A DNA stretch of 64,000 bases from Thalassia testudinum (taxonomy: Eukaryota > Streptophyta > Magnoliopsida > Alismatales > Hydrocharitaceae): NCBI GenBank assembly GCA_037157565.1, contig JAZHRO010000036.1, positions 131,262,001 through 131,326,000 of the forward strand, given 5' to 3'. This document shows positions 22,816 through 33,617 of the stretch, piece by piece. The translations under genes and the position numbers were made by a program. The stretch's first letter is position 1. Every line of letters begins with the position of its first letter. The notes below the pieces were generated by a model. The model did not search any database. It had not been told where the DNA came from and saw nothing but the letters and a program-made list of their open reading frames with translations.

Positions 22816-25059
22816 TGATCGCGTTTTTACGCAGTTTGTTAAATTAGGGTTTTAAGTCATTGCAACACACAAAAATAGATTCGCTTTTAAAATTTATAAG
22901 ACCTAGATAGTGGGGTATCTAGGGTCGTCTAAGGAGGCAAGTTTGTAAATCAAAATCCCTTACTTTAAAGATGGAACTCAACTTTCTTTTTGATCTTTTC
23001 AATATATACTTTTTTATAGATTTTTGAAATAAAGGCAACATGCAAGTTTTTGTTGATAGCAGGAAAACAACTAATACCCAATTCAATAAAGCTAACCCTA
23101 AGGTGACAGGTAGAGCCTCTCCCTAAGCTCACCTTAGGCACGTGGAGGCCTAGAATAATTAGGGAGAGGGAGTGAAACAAATGCTAGGCAAAAATTGTAA
23201 AAAGCTATGCAACAAAAATCGAAAGAGGGCAATTTGAATTAAAGCAAAATTGTTTACACAAAACCTATAGAGGAATGCTTCTACTCTACTTGAAAATTCA
23301 AGAAAAATAAAACACAAATCCTCTAGATAGATGGTGAAGAAGTGGGCTTCTTGCTCCAAGCCAAGTAGCTCCTTGACTTGAAAAGACAACTCCTTCTTCT
23401 CCTTCTTGAGATGCTCCTCCAAATGATGTCCTCTAAGGTGGTAGCTACCACCTTTAATTCTCCTCCTCCAAGGGTGGATGTCCACCCTAGGTCCTTCTCC
23501 TTTGCCTGGCCGTCCTCCTTGAAGTAGAATGGCCTTCCTCCTTGGCGTGGCACAAGTTGAAGAGAGTGGGGAGAAGAAGGCACCAAAGGGGCGGGTGATG
23601 TGCCCCCTTAATCTTCTTCTCTACTCCTTCTTCTTGGCCGTAGGTGTAGGTGGGTATAGGTAGAATAATACCCTAATGGAGGATGATGAAAATGGTGGTA
23701 GGTGATGGGTTTTTATAGGGTTTAGGAGGGGAGGGGTTGGTGTGGACACATGTAGGGCTAGGATGGAGTTATAGGGTGGTTATGGGTGGTTATCATGATC
23801 CAAGGGAGGGGGCTATTTGGCACCACCTTAAAGGGTGTTAAGGGGGTGGTTATGGTGGCCAAAAGGCACCTAGAATTGGCGCCACTTTTGGCTTCTAGAA
23901 GGGGGGGTTAGGTGGATGGCTAGATGTGGTTGTAGGGTTAGGTGTATGGTGGATATGGGGGTGGATGTTGGCGCCAAAAAGGAGGGTAGTTAAGGTTAGG
24001 TTTTGGCACCAAAAATTGGTGCCTTTTGATGGTGATGATGGGGTGAAGAGGTGGCTAGATGGTGGCGCCAACTTGGAGTAGGATAGCTAGCTTAGGTGAG
24101 CTTAGGTAGGGCTTTAGTTGGTGGAGCTAGATAGGGTTGAGTTGAAGGTGGTGGATGGCCAAGGAGCTAGTTTCTAGCTAAGCTAAGCTAAGCTAGCTTA
24201 GCTAGCTATGGAGTAGAGGAGAAGGTATTGAGGCTAGGGTTTGAAGAGAGGAGCTGAGGAGGAGAAGTCTGGAGCTTGAAATGGAGTTGGCAGCTGCTGA
24301 AGAGGGTGGCATGGAACTACTCTAGCTGGCTTAGCTTGCTAGTTCTTTGCTAGCTACTAAGCCAAGCTAAAGTGAGCTGGCTTCTACCATAATGAGTTGA
24401 GGTGAGCTGGGTCTGGTGCTTCCGGGGAGGATAAAGCTAGTTGAGGCAAATAAGGTAGCTTAGCTCAGCTGAGTTGAGCTAAGCTGAGTCCTCAGGAGCT
24501 GGACTTGAGCTTCCTGAGCTGGAATGAAGTCATCTTCAGCTGATTAGAGTTGAGTGGAGTTGGATTTAGCTGGACCTAAGTTGGGGTAAACTCCAATCAA
24601 CGCAGCTGAGCTAGTTAGAGCTCCCTATGGACTAATGGGAGCTAAGATGAGCTAGACTCAGCTAAGTTGAGCTGGATCTGAGCTGACCTGAGCTAGGGTG
24701 AGCTAAGATGAGCTCTCTTGAGCTGCCATTCAGTTGAGATGAGCTGAATGGAGCTAGGATGAGCTAACCCAAGTTCTGGTGAGCTGAATTCTAGCTATGG
24801 TATGTTGGATCAAGCTGAGTTCCAACTGGTGAAAGCATCTCATTCACCAGTTGCCTTCCTGAGTGCTAGGGTTCTAGGGATCTGGCAATCTGTTTATCCC
24901 TAACACTCACAAAAGCACATCAAAAACATACTAAAAAATGCAATGCTTGCCTAACTTAATTTATGCCTAAATGCAACCCAAAAACCCATTTGTGGAGCAA
25001 AATCCTAAGAGCTAGGTTTGTTTTAATGCATAAGAATAATGATAAACTATAGTTTATCA
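22816..25059 (-). repeat. 3' LTR of element X
   Basis: It is 2244 bp long. On the minus strand it starts with the 20-bp perfect palindrome TGATAAACTATAGTTTATCA (25040-25059) and ends CGCGATCA (22816). The section 24060-24800 is saturated with AGCT, GAGCT and TAGCT words. Reading frames of 80-110 codons in this LTR recur in the other LTR but resemble no known protein. Confidence 0.88.
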
Positions 25060-25097
25060 CACCCCCATGCTTATTTTTTGCTAGTCTCTTAGCAAAA
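25060..25097 (-). promoter_or_regulatory. polypurine tract and upstream hairpin of element X
   Basis: Immediately inside the 3' LTR the minus strand reads GCATGGGGGTG, the plus-strand primer tract. Just upstream is an 8-bp stem, TTTTGCTA / TAGCAAAA, around the loop AGAGAC (25076-25097). The same stem with loop AGGGAC precedes the tract of Athila C (61868-61889). Confidence 0.82.
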
Positions 25098-26624
25098 CTT
25101 TAATTTTTACAAAATGAAATTTTTAGGTAATCTAATTTTTTTGAGTTTTGAGGAGAAAGAGATTATGAAACATAGGTTGATCCAAACACAGGCGGTACGG
25201 GATTTGTTAAGGATAAACATCAGGATTTATTTTTGGATCCAAAAATTAGACAATACGGGATCAATATATACTCCAGAAAATTCACAAATTAACCCCTTGT
25301 TAATTCAGATGACTTGAAATTTCTATTTTTAGGAATTTTCTAGCTCTTGAATCTGATTCGCAACTTGTAATATCCTTTAAAACCTTGTGTCTGTGCTTGT
25401 GAAAAGCCAACATTTATAAGGGCGTGTTTTTGGTTTAAAACCTTTTTTTTGTCCCCCGTGCTTATTTCTAGCTTAGTCTTACAATAGATGTGTCGGATCA
25501 TTATTCTCATTACCAATCCTCGAGGGGGCTCTGGCGCCAGTACTTCGAGATAGCACTGTCCATGATACCACCCAGGAGCTCACAACCCCAAAACACAATG
25601 CGGTGTAAAGGAGTGCTCCAAGCAAACTCAAGCTCTTGCTCCAACACTATAGGTAGAGTATCGTCCAAGACACTTGAGCTGCTAAAATACGCTTTAATGC
25701 TTCGTATAAAGATATGAAATATAGATATGGAGCAGCGTCGAGGCGGTAACATGTTGACATCGCATCCTCAAAAGATGCATTTTCCTCCTCGGTGGTGGGA
25801 ACTCAACCCAATGATCTGCTTTAGACTTTTACTAAGGCCAAACAAGGGGCTTTTCTAATTTTTAGTAGGTTTTTAGGTGTTGTCTTGTGTGTGAAATTTG
25901 ACATAGGAAGTTCTGTAAGAAAAATAAGTTTTTGAATCAGAAACTAAGCCAGATACTTTCCATATTACAAAAGAGGATCAAGTCACCTGAACTCTCATGA
26001 GTTCAGGTGAAATTTTGGAGAAGGATATCTAATCTAGTCTATAAAATAGACCCAGAAATTCTAATGATTAGATCCAAATCCTCATCCTTAGTTTGTTAAA
26101 GATTAAATCCCATTGTACCGAAAGTGATTTTTCTCAACCTTAGTCCAGATTTCAAAATTTTTCCTCAAAAAGTTTTCAATATTTATATATTTTTGGGTAT
26201 GCAAGCAGGAAAGAAAAATGCATGTTTTTAGGTTTTGAAAATCCTAAATCGATCGTCAAAATTTTAAAAACACCCCCCCATGTTTAAGATATGCAATGTC
26301 CTCATGCGATAGGAGGGAAAGAGGGATTACCATAGTAAAAGGCGGTCGGATTTAGGATGGTCAAAACCTAGAAAAAGAAAGGAAAAAGGAAAGAAGGAAA
26401 AATGATGGGTTACCTTCCATCAAATGCTGTCTTTTACCTCATTTAGCCGGGTGTAAAGTATGCACGGAAGATGGAAAATCTTGCAAAAAGTTGGACACTT
26501 GGATGCCCGCATAAAAGACGTCTTCTTCTGGATCCCTAGAGAGTGGATTAGAGGAAATATAGGGATCAAAGTTGGATGGAAAATGATAAGTGTAGCCCGA
26601 GTTTGGCCATGGTTTTAAATTAGG
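25098..26624 (-). other. 3' spacer of element X
   Basis: This is non-coding sequence between the end of the protease region and the polypurine tract. It contains an internal tract-like block (complement ATGGGGGGGTG at 26273-26283) next to GACATTGC, as in the spacers of Athila A and C. No pol remnants are seen. Confidence 0.6.
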
Positions 26625-27600
26625 TTAGAGGCCAAGCTCGGGCAGGTATGGTGGTAGGTCCATGGGAAAGGGATCGGGGAAGGGATGGGGAGGATTTGGT
26701 GAAGTTAGTGTGGAAAGGTGGGGTGATGGAAGAGTGGGTGGGTCAGGGTGATCAGGGGGTTCATCAGGAAGGGCTTTTTGGTCAAGACAAGTTTCCATAT
26801 CATAGATTTCATCGACCACTGATTCTAAATTAGATTCCTCAAAAAGATTATGGCCGGTAAGGGTATCTATCAACATTATCTCCTCCACCATATTGGAAAT
26901 TTCCGTATCTGAGTCCTCAAAAAAAGTATCATCATGGAATCTTTTGGAGGATTGAAAAATATCAAGTGCGATAGTTTGGCCTATGCAGGTGATATCCTTT
27001 TTGCTGTGTGGCAATTGACATTTGCCTTTGCAGTGGCCAAAAAGGGTTGTCCAAGGATTATTGGGACATTCAATAAAGATTCGGGTACCTCAATGTCAAG
27101 GACCAGAAAGTCTGCAGGGAAGACACAATTCTAGACCTTGACTAAAACATCCTCAACAATCCCACGAGGTTTTATTGTAGATCGGTCGGCTAATTGCAGG
27201 GTAACCTCGACGGGTTTTAATTCACCGATCTAAAATTCTTCAAATAAAAGTGTGGGAATGATATTAATTGAGGCACCAAGATCAAGAAGGACGTGATCAA
27301 AGGTAGTATCATCAATAATCACTGAAATTAATGGTGCCCCCAAATCTTTCATTTTAGGAGGCAGCTTGCTCTGTATGACAGAGCTTACTGTCTCCGAAAG
27401 ATGTACCTGTCCTAGATTTTTGGCCTGTCTTTTAGGAGTACAGATCTCTTTCAAAAATTTGATGTAGGTAGGTATATATTTGATGGCATCTAGGAGAGGA
27501 ATATTGATTTGAACTTGCTCAAATAAATCCATGAGTTCTTCTGTGGTGGGCTCAGATTTTTTTTCTATTGGTGGTGGGGTGGAGAGCTTGTGGAAAAGGG
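26625..27600 (-). pseudogene. element X protease region (frames broken)
   Basis: Positions 27532-27230 encode MDLFEQVQINIPLLDAIKYI, FLKEICTPKRQ, LPPKMKDLGAPLISVIIDD and the catalytic motif LLDLGASINIIPTLLFEEF. The second signature ([15 protein letters not shown]) lies on the same strand at about 27000-27090 in another frame. It is followed by an acidic segment (27014-26625) ending in a proline-rich stretch with LPPYLPELGL. In full Athila elements an acidic linker with an LPPYL-like block joins protease to RT; here the polyprotein ends instead. Confidence 0.78.
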
Positions 27601-27641
27601 ATAGGAGTCATGTCTTGAGATTTTTGTGTTTCTTTTTCTTC

Positions 27642-29422
27642 CTAATGGGGAGGTGGGGAGTCAATTTGCACAGTGATGGGGATTTCACCAGGTTTTTGTG
27701 AAGGCCTGGGATCAGTGGTAGTTTTCCCACTCCTCAACGTAACTGCATGTGCAATCGGATTATTATTTAGAGGAGGTGGGGGGGCTTGTGGTTGTGGAAA
27801 CCTGGGAGGCTGTTGAGGTAATGGATTAGTAGGAGGCGGATTCGGGTAGTGTGGATTTCTGCCCGGATATTGGTTCCTTTGGTGATTAGGGTTGGACATG
27901 GGTTGGAAGGGAAGATGTCTTGTAGGTCTTTGAGTGGGAGTAACCCCAATCTGATTATTCATATTTGTGATGGTGCAGGTTATTTCTGTCATTTTTGTCT
28001 TCATGTCCTGTAGGGTTCTCATCATCTGGGCCTTGATGTCTTGTTGGGATGGTTCAGGATGAAAGGTCGGATTTGATCCATGCCCATTAAATTGATATGG
28101 TTGGGGAGGAACCTGGTTATTCCAAGAGTAGTTTGGGTAATTCTTCCAATTGGAAGAATTTTTAAATGGCTCCTGGATAGCAGAAATATTTTGAGTAGGG
28201 TTAAGATCTGGATAGTTGTAATTCCCCAGTGAATCATGGGCAACCTCAGAATACCGGTAATAATCAGCAGGAGTAGTGTTAAGATTGTGTAAATTTTCTC
28301 TTTATGGAAAGTTAGGTTGGGTTAGATGTGGACTGTGTGGAGCTTGGGTTGATGTGGCAAGTCTTTCCTTAATCTTCTTTTGATTAATGTGCATCTGGTC
28401 GAGTTTTTGGGCGATCATTCTAAGATCATCTTGGGTGACAGGGATAGCTTGGGTGCCTACTTCATGAACATTGAACTGCAGGTTTGGAGTTCTGCAAAAT
28501 GTGTTCATGGAAGCTTGATTAAATGAGTTGTCACTCATTTCTTCAAAAAGGTCATAGGCACTTTCAACATCCTTATTTAAGAAGTTGCCGCCATATGAGG
28601 CATCGACGAAATGTCAGATTTGATCTTCTAATCCATGATAGAAGATCTGCACAAGTTACCATAAAGGAATCTCGTGATGAGGGCAACTTCTTAAGAGATC
28701 TTGAAATCTTTCCTAATAATCATGGAAAGTATCACCAGATTTTTGTTGAAAAGTCGTAATAGATCTTCGCAGGGAATTAGTACAACCTATGGGAAAGAAT
28801 TTCTTGAGGAAGGCACTCTTGAGCTGGGGCCAAGTTGTGATGGGTCGGCCAATGGTCCTGAACCAATAAGAGGCCTTATCTTTAAGAGATAATGGAAATA
28901 GCCACATCAGCCATAGGTTTTTTTGCACATTTCGGGAACGGGTTGTTTGTGCAAGAAGAGTCAGCTCTTCAAGGTGGCTAAAAGGGTCTTCCCTAGGAAG
29001 GCCATGGAAGTGTTTAATCAGGTTTAGGACTGCTGGCTTGATCTCAAAGTCCCCCTCTGGTATGACCACCCATGGTTGTTCCTCATAATAAGACGGATCA
29101 TAAAAATCTTTTAGAGGAATAACAGGCTGTTGACAGGGTGGTGGGTTTGGCCTTTGATTGGCTAGGTTTTGGATGTTCCTAGTCAATGTTTGTTGATTGG
29201 CATTTAATTTAGCAATCTGCTCAGCCATCATTGTCAAGAGCTTAGGCGGGGGGCTTGATGTTGTGATTGAGGCAAATCAATATTAGGGAGCTCTAGGTGC
29301 TGGAAGTCAAATGTGGGGGGGCTATGGGTGGAAGGGTTAGAATTAGGGTTAGTAGTAGGGTTGGAGATGGGATTAGAGGTGGAAGTGGAAGGGTTAGTGG
29401 ACCTATTTTGTTGATTTTCCAT
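27642..29422 (-). pseudogene. element X gag (several frame breaks)
   Basis: It begins near 29422 (MENQQNRSTNPSTSTSN) or, by analogy with other Athila gags, near the MHERRSQNPHLEG block at 29514. The gag domain (29237-28713) has EGDFEIKPAVLNLIKHFHGLPREDPFSHLEEL, KASYWFRTIGRPITTW and AFLKKFFPIGCTNSLRRSIT. The tail (28538-27642) is Pro/Asn/Gln-rich in at least three frames and ends AVTLRSGKTT, the gag-protease junction motif matching C's SVTTRSGKET. Gag would form particles, but this copy is not intact. Confidence 0.8.
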
Positions 29423-29579
29423 ATTTTTAGAAGAAGACAGAAAAAGTGGTCTTTTTGCATGGGGGTGAAATCAAATGGTCCTTCCAAGTGCGGATTTTGA
29501 GACCGTCGCTCATGCATAAAATGGAAGAACGGGAGGAGAGGAGAAGAGATGGACATGAGAGAAAGTGTGCAATTCAAAC

Positions 29580-30569
29580 AACAAATTCTAAACCTAACTT
29601 AAGTGTGACTCCCTAAAAATCAACCTAAGACTTGGTCTACCTAGGAAATAAGTAATCAACAGTGAATACTCATTCTGTCAACAAATCTAGCCAAGTTGCT
29701 TAAGGGGAGGTTTGAGCCCAAGCATTTCCCAGGAAAATCCCCAGGTGCTTGTACAAACCCGCACCTGGTCGTTTGACACGGTCCCTCAGCCTAAACACCA
29801 GATATAGATGACAGAATTTGTATTAACTAGAGAAAACTTAAGTCCTATATAGCAAGCCTAAATTGACAAAACCTCAGGGGTCAAATTGCTACGAATTTTA
29901 GTTAGGGCTAGGATACTAAAGTGCACACGGAATGTGGAGGGTGTTGATTGGGTTGTTGCCTTGTTATTTTAATTTTCAGTATGTGTGCAGGAATTGGAAA
30001 GTGGTTCCAATTAAAAATAAGTTGTCACACAATTTTTTGTATTTTTGTCTTTTAGGATTGGATTTAACTTAGTGTATTGTTAGGATTTTCTTTTTAAGTT
30101 TTCAAACAAGTTTGAGATTTCACAAATAAGAGGAAATCAAGTTGTATGGGTGAGGATATGTTTCCTTTTAGTTGTTTGTCTCTAAAAATGAAAAAGAAAT
30201 CCTAATCCAATTGATCCTAGGACAGAAATTTAACTACCAATGAGTTATTTTTAAGCTTTCTGTATTAAGTAGTGGTCTAAACAATTCAAATAACACCACT
30301 ACTTTGAAGAGAATCAAAGAAGGATTCTAGAAAATATTTTTTTAAGATTTTAAGAATTTGTTTGATAATTATTTTGAATTTTTATTTGTACTGGTGTCAA
30401 AGTCCAGAAATGATACCTGTGAGTATTTTGGACTTTTCAGTATTACCACCAACCTCAGAAAATTTTGGTGATTTTATATAATGTGTATAATTTCACAAGG
30501 ATTCCAAAAAGTCAAATTTCACAAAAATTGGATGAGTATAAAAATTCTAAAAATTCATGGACAGTAGCA
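29580..30569. other. leader-side DNA of element X, no primer site found
   Basis: About 1 kb of AT-rich sequence lies between gag and the shortened 5' LTR. Neither a tRNA-Asp nor a tRNA-Met primer site is visible on either strand. Compared with the 3' LTR, the first 131 bp (22816-22946) are absent at the equivalent LTR end, so the U5 end and primer site appear deleted or replaced. Confidence 0.6.
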
Positions 30570-33467
30570 AATCAAAATCCCTTACTTTAAAGATGAACTC
30601 AACTTTCTTTTTGATCTTTTCAATATATACTTTTTATAGATTTTTGAAATAAAGGCAACATGCAAGTTTTTGTTGATAGTAGGAAAACAACTAATACCTA
30701 ATTCAATAAAGCTAACCCTAAGGTGACAGGTAGAGCCTCTCCATAAGCTCACCCTAGGCACGTGGAGGCCTAGAATAATTAGGGAGAGGGAGTGAAATAA
30801 CTGGCACTTGCTGCAGCTAACCATAGGAGATGACAGAACCTTCGATTTCTGGAGTGAAGACTGGTCCCTGCTGGGTACTCTAAAGGAGGCCTACCCAAGG
30901 GCCTTTGCAGCAGCTAGAGACAAAGATGGCACAGTCAACTGCTCTTGGTCTGATAGCAGGCACTGTTGGCTGTTGAGTGAAGATGATTCCACCAGAATGG
31001 GCACTCGGTTATGGGAAGAAAGAAGGAACCTGATTTCAGACTTGAAAAGCTTTAAACCCAGGCCTGGAGTGGATGATAATTATGTATGGGATGGTATTTA
31101 TATAGTGCAATGTGGATATAGAAAGATTATGGAGGGTGACAGAGGTGGGGGCTATGATCACATCGACAAAAAAATATGGCTCTTGAAGATTCCCCTCAAA
31201 GTGCAAATTTTTCTTTGGTTGTGTAGGAGGGAGGGCTTGATAACAGGTGATCTTCGACACAAAAGAATGGGAGCTGCTCTTCATGAATGCCACCTGTGTG
31301 GGATGCACACTGATAACCTTAGCCACATTTTCTCGTCTTGCCTGATTACTGATGCTGTTTGGAGGACTTGCCAGGAGCCACTACCATCGTGGGACTCCAT
31401 TTGGCATGGTTTTGTTGTGATGGAGAGGCCGCATATGCGCATGGCTGCAACTCTCTGGCTTGTGTGGAGGGCAAGAAATGAGAGGCTTTTTCAGGAGAGA
31501 CTGGTTTGCTGTGAGCAAAATGTAAAGGATTGTTGGTCCCTCATACATACATGGGGATTTGAATTGTTAATCCTCTTAACTTTTTATAATATATTGTCCT
31601 CCCATATTGCTATCGTAAGACGATAGCTTTCCTTTTTGTTTAAAAAAAAAAAATCGAAAGAAGGCAATTTGAATTAAAGCAAAATTGTTTACACAAAACC
31701 TATAGAGGAATGCTTCTACTCTACTTGAAAATACAAGAAAAATAAAACACAAATCCTCTAGATAGATGGTGAAGAAGTGGGCTTCTTGCTCCAAGCCAAG
31801 TAGCTCCTTGACTTGAAAAGACAACTCCTTCTCCTTCTTGAGATGCTCCTCCAAATGATGTCCTCTAAGGTGGTAGCTACCACCTTTAATTCTCCTCCTC
31901 CAAGGGTGGATGTCCACCCTAGGTCCTTCTCCTTTGCCTGGCCGTCCTCCTTGAAGTAGAATGGCCTTCCTCCTTGGCGTGGCACAAGTTGAAGAGAGTG
32001 GGGAGAAGAAGGCACCAAAGGGGCGGGTGATGTGCCCCCTTAATCTTCTTCTCTACTCCTTCTTCTTGGCCGTAGGTGTAGGTGGGTATAGGTAGAATAA
32101 TACCCTAATGGAGGATGATGAAAATGGTGGTAGGTGATGGGTTTTTATAGGGTTTAGGAGGGGAGGGGTTGGTGTGGACACATGTAGGGCTAGGATGGAG
32201 TTATAGGGTGGTTATGGGTGGTTATCATGATCCAAGGGAGGGGGCTATTTGGCACCACCTTAAAGGGTGTTAAGGGGGTGGTTATGGTGGCCAAAAGGCA
32301 CCTAGAATTGGCGCCACTTTTGGCTTCTAGAAGGGGGGCTTAGGTGGATGGCTAGATGTGGTTGTAGGGTTAGGTGTATGGTGGATATGGGGATGGATGT
32401 TGGCGCCAAAAAGGAGGGTAGTTAAGGTTAGGTTTTGGCACCAAAAATTGGTGCCTTTTGATGGTGATGATGGGGTGAAGAGGTGGCTAGATGGTGACGC
32501 CAACTTGGAGTAGGATAGCTAGCTTAGGTGAGCTTAGGTAGGGCTTTAGTTGGTGGAGCTAGCTAGGGTTGAGTTGAAGGTGGTGGATGGCCAAGGAGCT
32601 AGTTTCTAGCTAAGCTAAGCTAGCTTAGATAGCTATGGAGTAGAGGAGAAGGTATTGAGGCTAGGGTTTGAAGAGAGGAGCTGAGGAGGAGAAATCTGGA
32701 GCTTGAAATGGAGCTAGCAGCTGCTGAAGCGGGTAGCATGGAGCTACTCTAGCTAGCTTAGCTTGCTAGTTCTTTGCTAGCTACTAAGCCAAGCTAAAGT
32801 GAGCTGGCTTCTACCATAATGAGCTGAGGTGAGCTGGATCTGGTGCTCCCAGGGAGGATAAAGCTGGTTGAGGCAACTCAGTTGAGCTGAGCTAAGTCCC
32901 CGGGAGCTGGACTTGAGCTTCCTGAACTGGAATGAAGTCATCTTCAGCTGGCTGGAGTTGAATAGAGCTAGATGTAGCTGGACCTGAGCTGGGGTAAACT
33001 CCAGTTAACTCAACTGAGCTTGCTAGAGCTCTTTGTGGACTAATGGGAGATGAGATGAGCTAGACTCAGCTAAGTTGAGCTGGATCTGAGCTGACCTGAG
33101 CTAAGGTGAGCTAAGATGAGCTCTTTTGAGTTGTCATTCAACTGAGATGAGCTAAATGGAGCTAGGATGAGCTAACCCTAATTCAGGTGAGCTGAATTCT
33201 AGCTATGGTAAGCTAGATCAAGTTGAGTTCTAGCTGGTGAGAGCTTTTCCTTCACCAGTTGCCTTCTTGAGTGCTAGGGTTCTAGGGATCTGGTAATCTG
33301 CTTATCCCTAACACTCAAAAAAATACATCAAAAACACAATAAAAAATGCAATGCATGCCTAACCTAATTTATGCCTAAATGCAACCCAAAAATCCATTTG
33401 CAGAGCAAAATCGTAAGAGCTAGGTTTGTTTTAATGCATAAGAATAATGATAAACTAGCGTTTATCA
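30570..33467 (-). repeat. 5' LTR of element X (inner end missing, L1 inserted)
   Basis: It aligns with 22947-25059 almost base for base, apart from small indels, the L1 insertion at 30801-31654 and a loss of about 38 bp at the insertion point. It starts on the minus strand with TGATAAACGCTAGTTTATCA (33467-33448). Confidence 0.87.
30801..31654 (+). mobile_element. 5'-truncated L1-type LINE fragment with poly(A)
   Basis: The fragment carries the C-terminal end of a plant L1 ORF2, open from about 30808 to 31626. It has the zf-RVT region, with WLLKIPLKVQIFLWLCRREG followed by a CHLCGMHTDNLSHIFSSC zinc-binding pattern and VWRTC. A short 3' untranslated region ends in a 13-base poly(A) (31642-31654). 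Flanking X LTR sequence resumes directly. It lacks the endonuclease and RT domains, as expected for a 5'-truncated insertion. No target duplication is present; instead about 35-38 bp of the LTR are missing. Confidence 0.85.
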
Positions 33468-33472
33468 TCTCT

Positions 33473-33617
33473 TAGTTATTTCTTCTTAGTTACATTGCAT
33501 GTGTAGCTGTGGAATATTTTCTTCTTTTGGTTATTTCTCATTGGACGACTGGGTCTTGGGATTAGTCGAGGCGAGCTGATCTCAGGTCCAGTAGGGATTT
33601 GGGATCGAGTCGTAACA
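33473..33617 (+). repeat. Tekay-1 3' LTR, terminal piece
   Basis: The blocks GGTTATTTCTCATTGGACGA and CAGTAGGGATTTGGGATCGA match 46728-46815 at the end of the Tekay-2 LTR. It ends GTCGTAACA at 33617; the next bases, GGTAG, would be the right target duplication. Confidence 0.82.

Larger units (their letters stand above)
22816..33467 (-). mobile_element. gag-protease-only Athila derivative X, complete with target duplication
   Basis: The element is bounded by perfect 5-bp duplications TCTCT (22811-22815 and 33468-33472). On the minus strand the order is 5' LTR (33467 to 30570), gag, protease, 3' spacer, polypurine tract, 3' LTR (25059 to 22816). No reverse transcriptase, RNase H or integrase is present, so it would depend on another Athila for replication. 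The two LTRs are very similar over about 2.1 kb. An L1 fragment lies in the 5' LTR. The inner end of the 5' LTR and the primer binding site are missing. Confidence 0.85.
15284..33617 (+). mobile_element. Tekay/Del-type Ty3/gypsy element 1 (3' part, with nested insertions)
   Basis: It comprises the integrase tail (15284-15658), a short degenerate 3' end, and a 3' LTR split into three pieces: 15742-16418, 20807-22815 and 33473-33617. Removing the two nested insertions leaves an LTR of about 2.83 kb, which aligns in order with the Tekay-2 5' LTR (43325-46815). The outer end reads GTCGTAACA, like GTTGTGACA in Tekay-2. The 5' part is out of the window. Confidence 0.8.

Noticed and set aside
23159..23586. 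Reading frames of 87-108 codons conserved in both X LTRs
   Set aside because: Conservation follows from LTR identity (31576-32018 is the duplicate). There is no recognisable domain, and low-complexity Arg/Ser runs are present.
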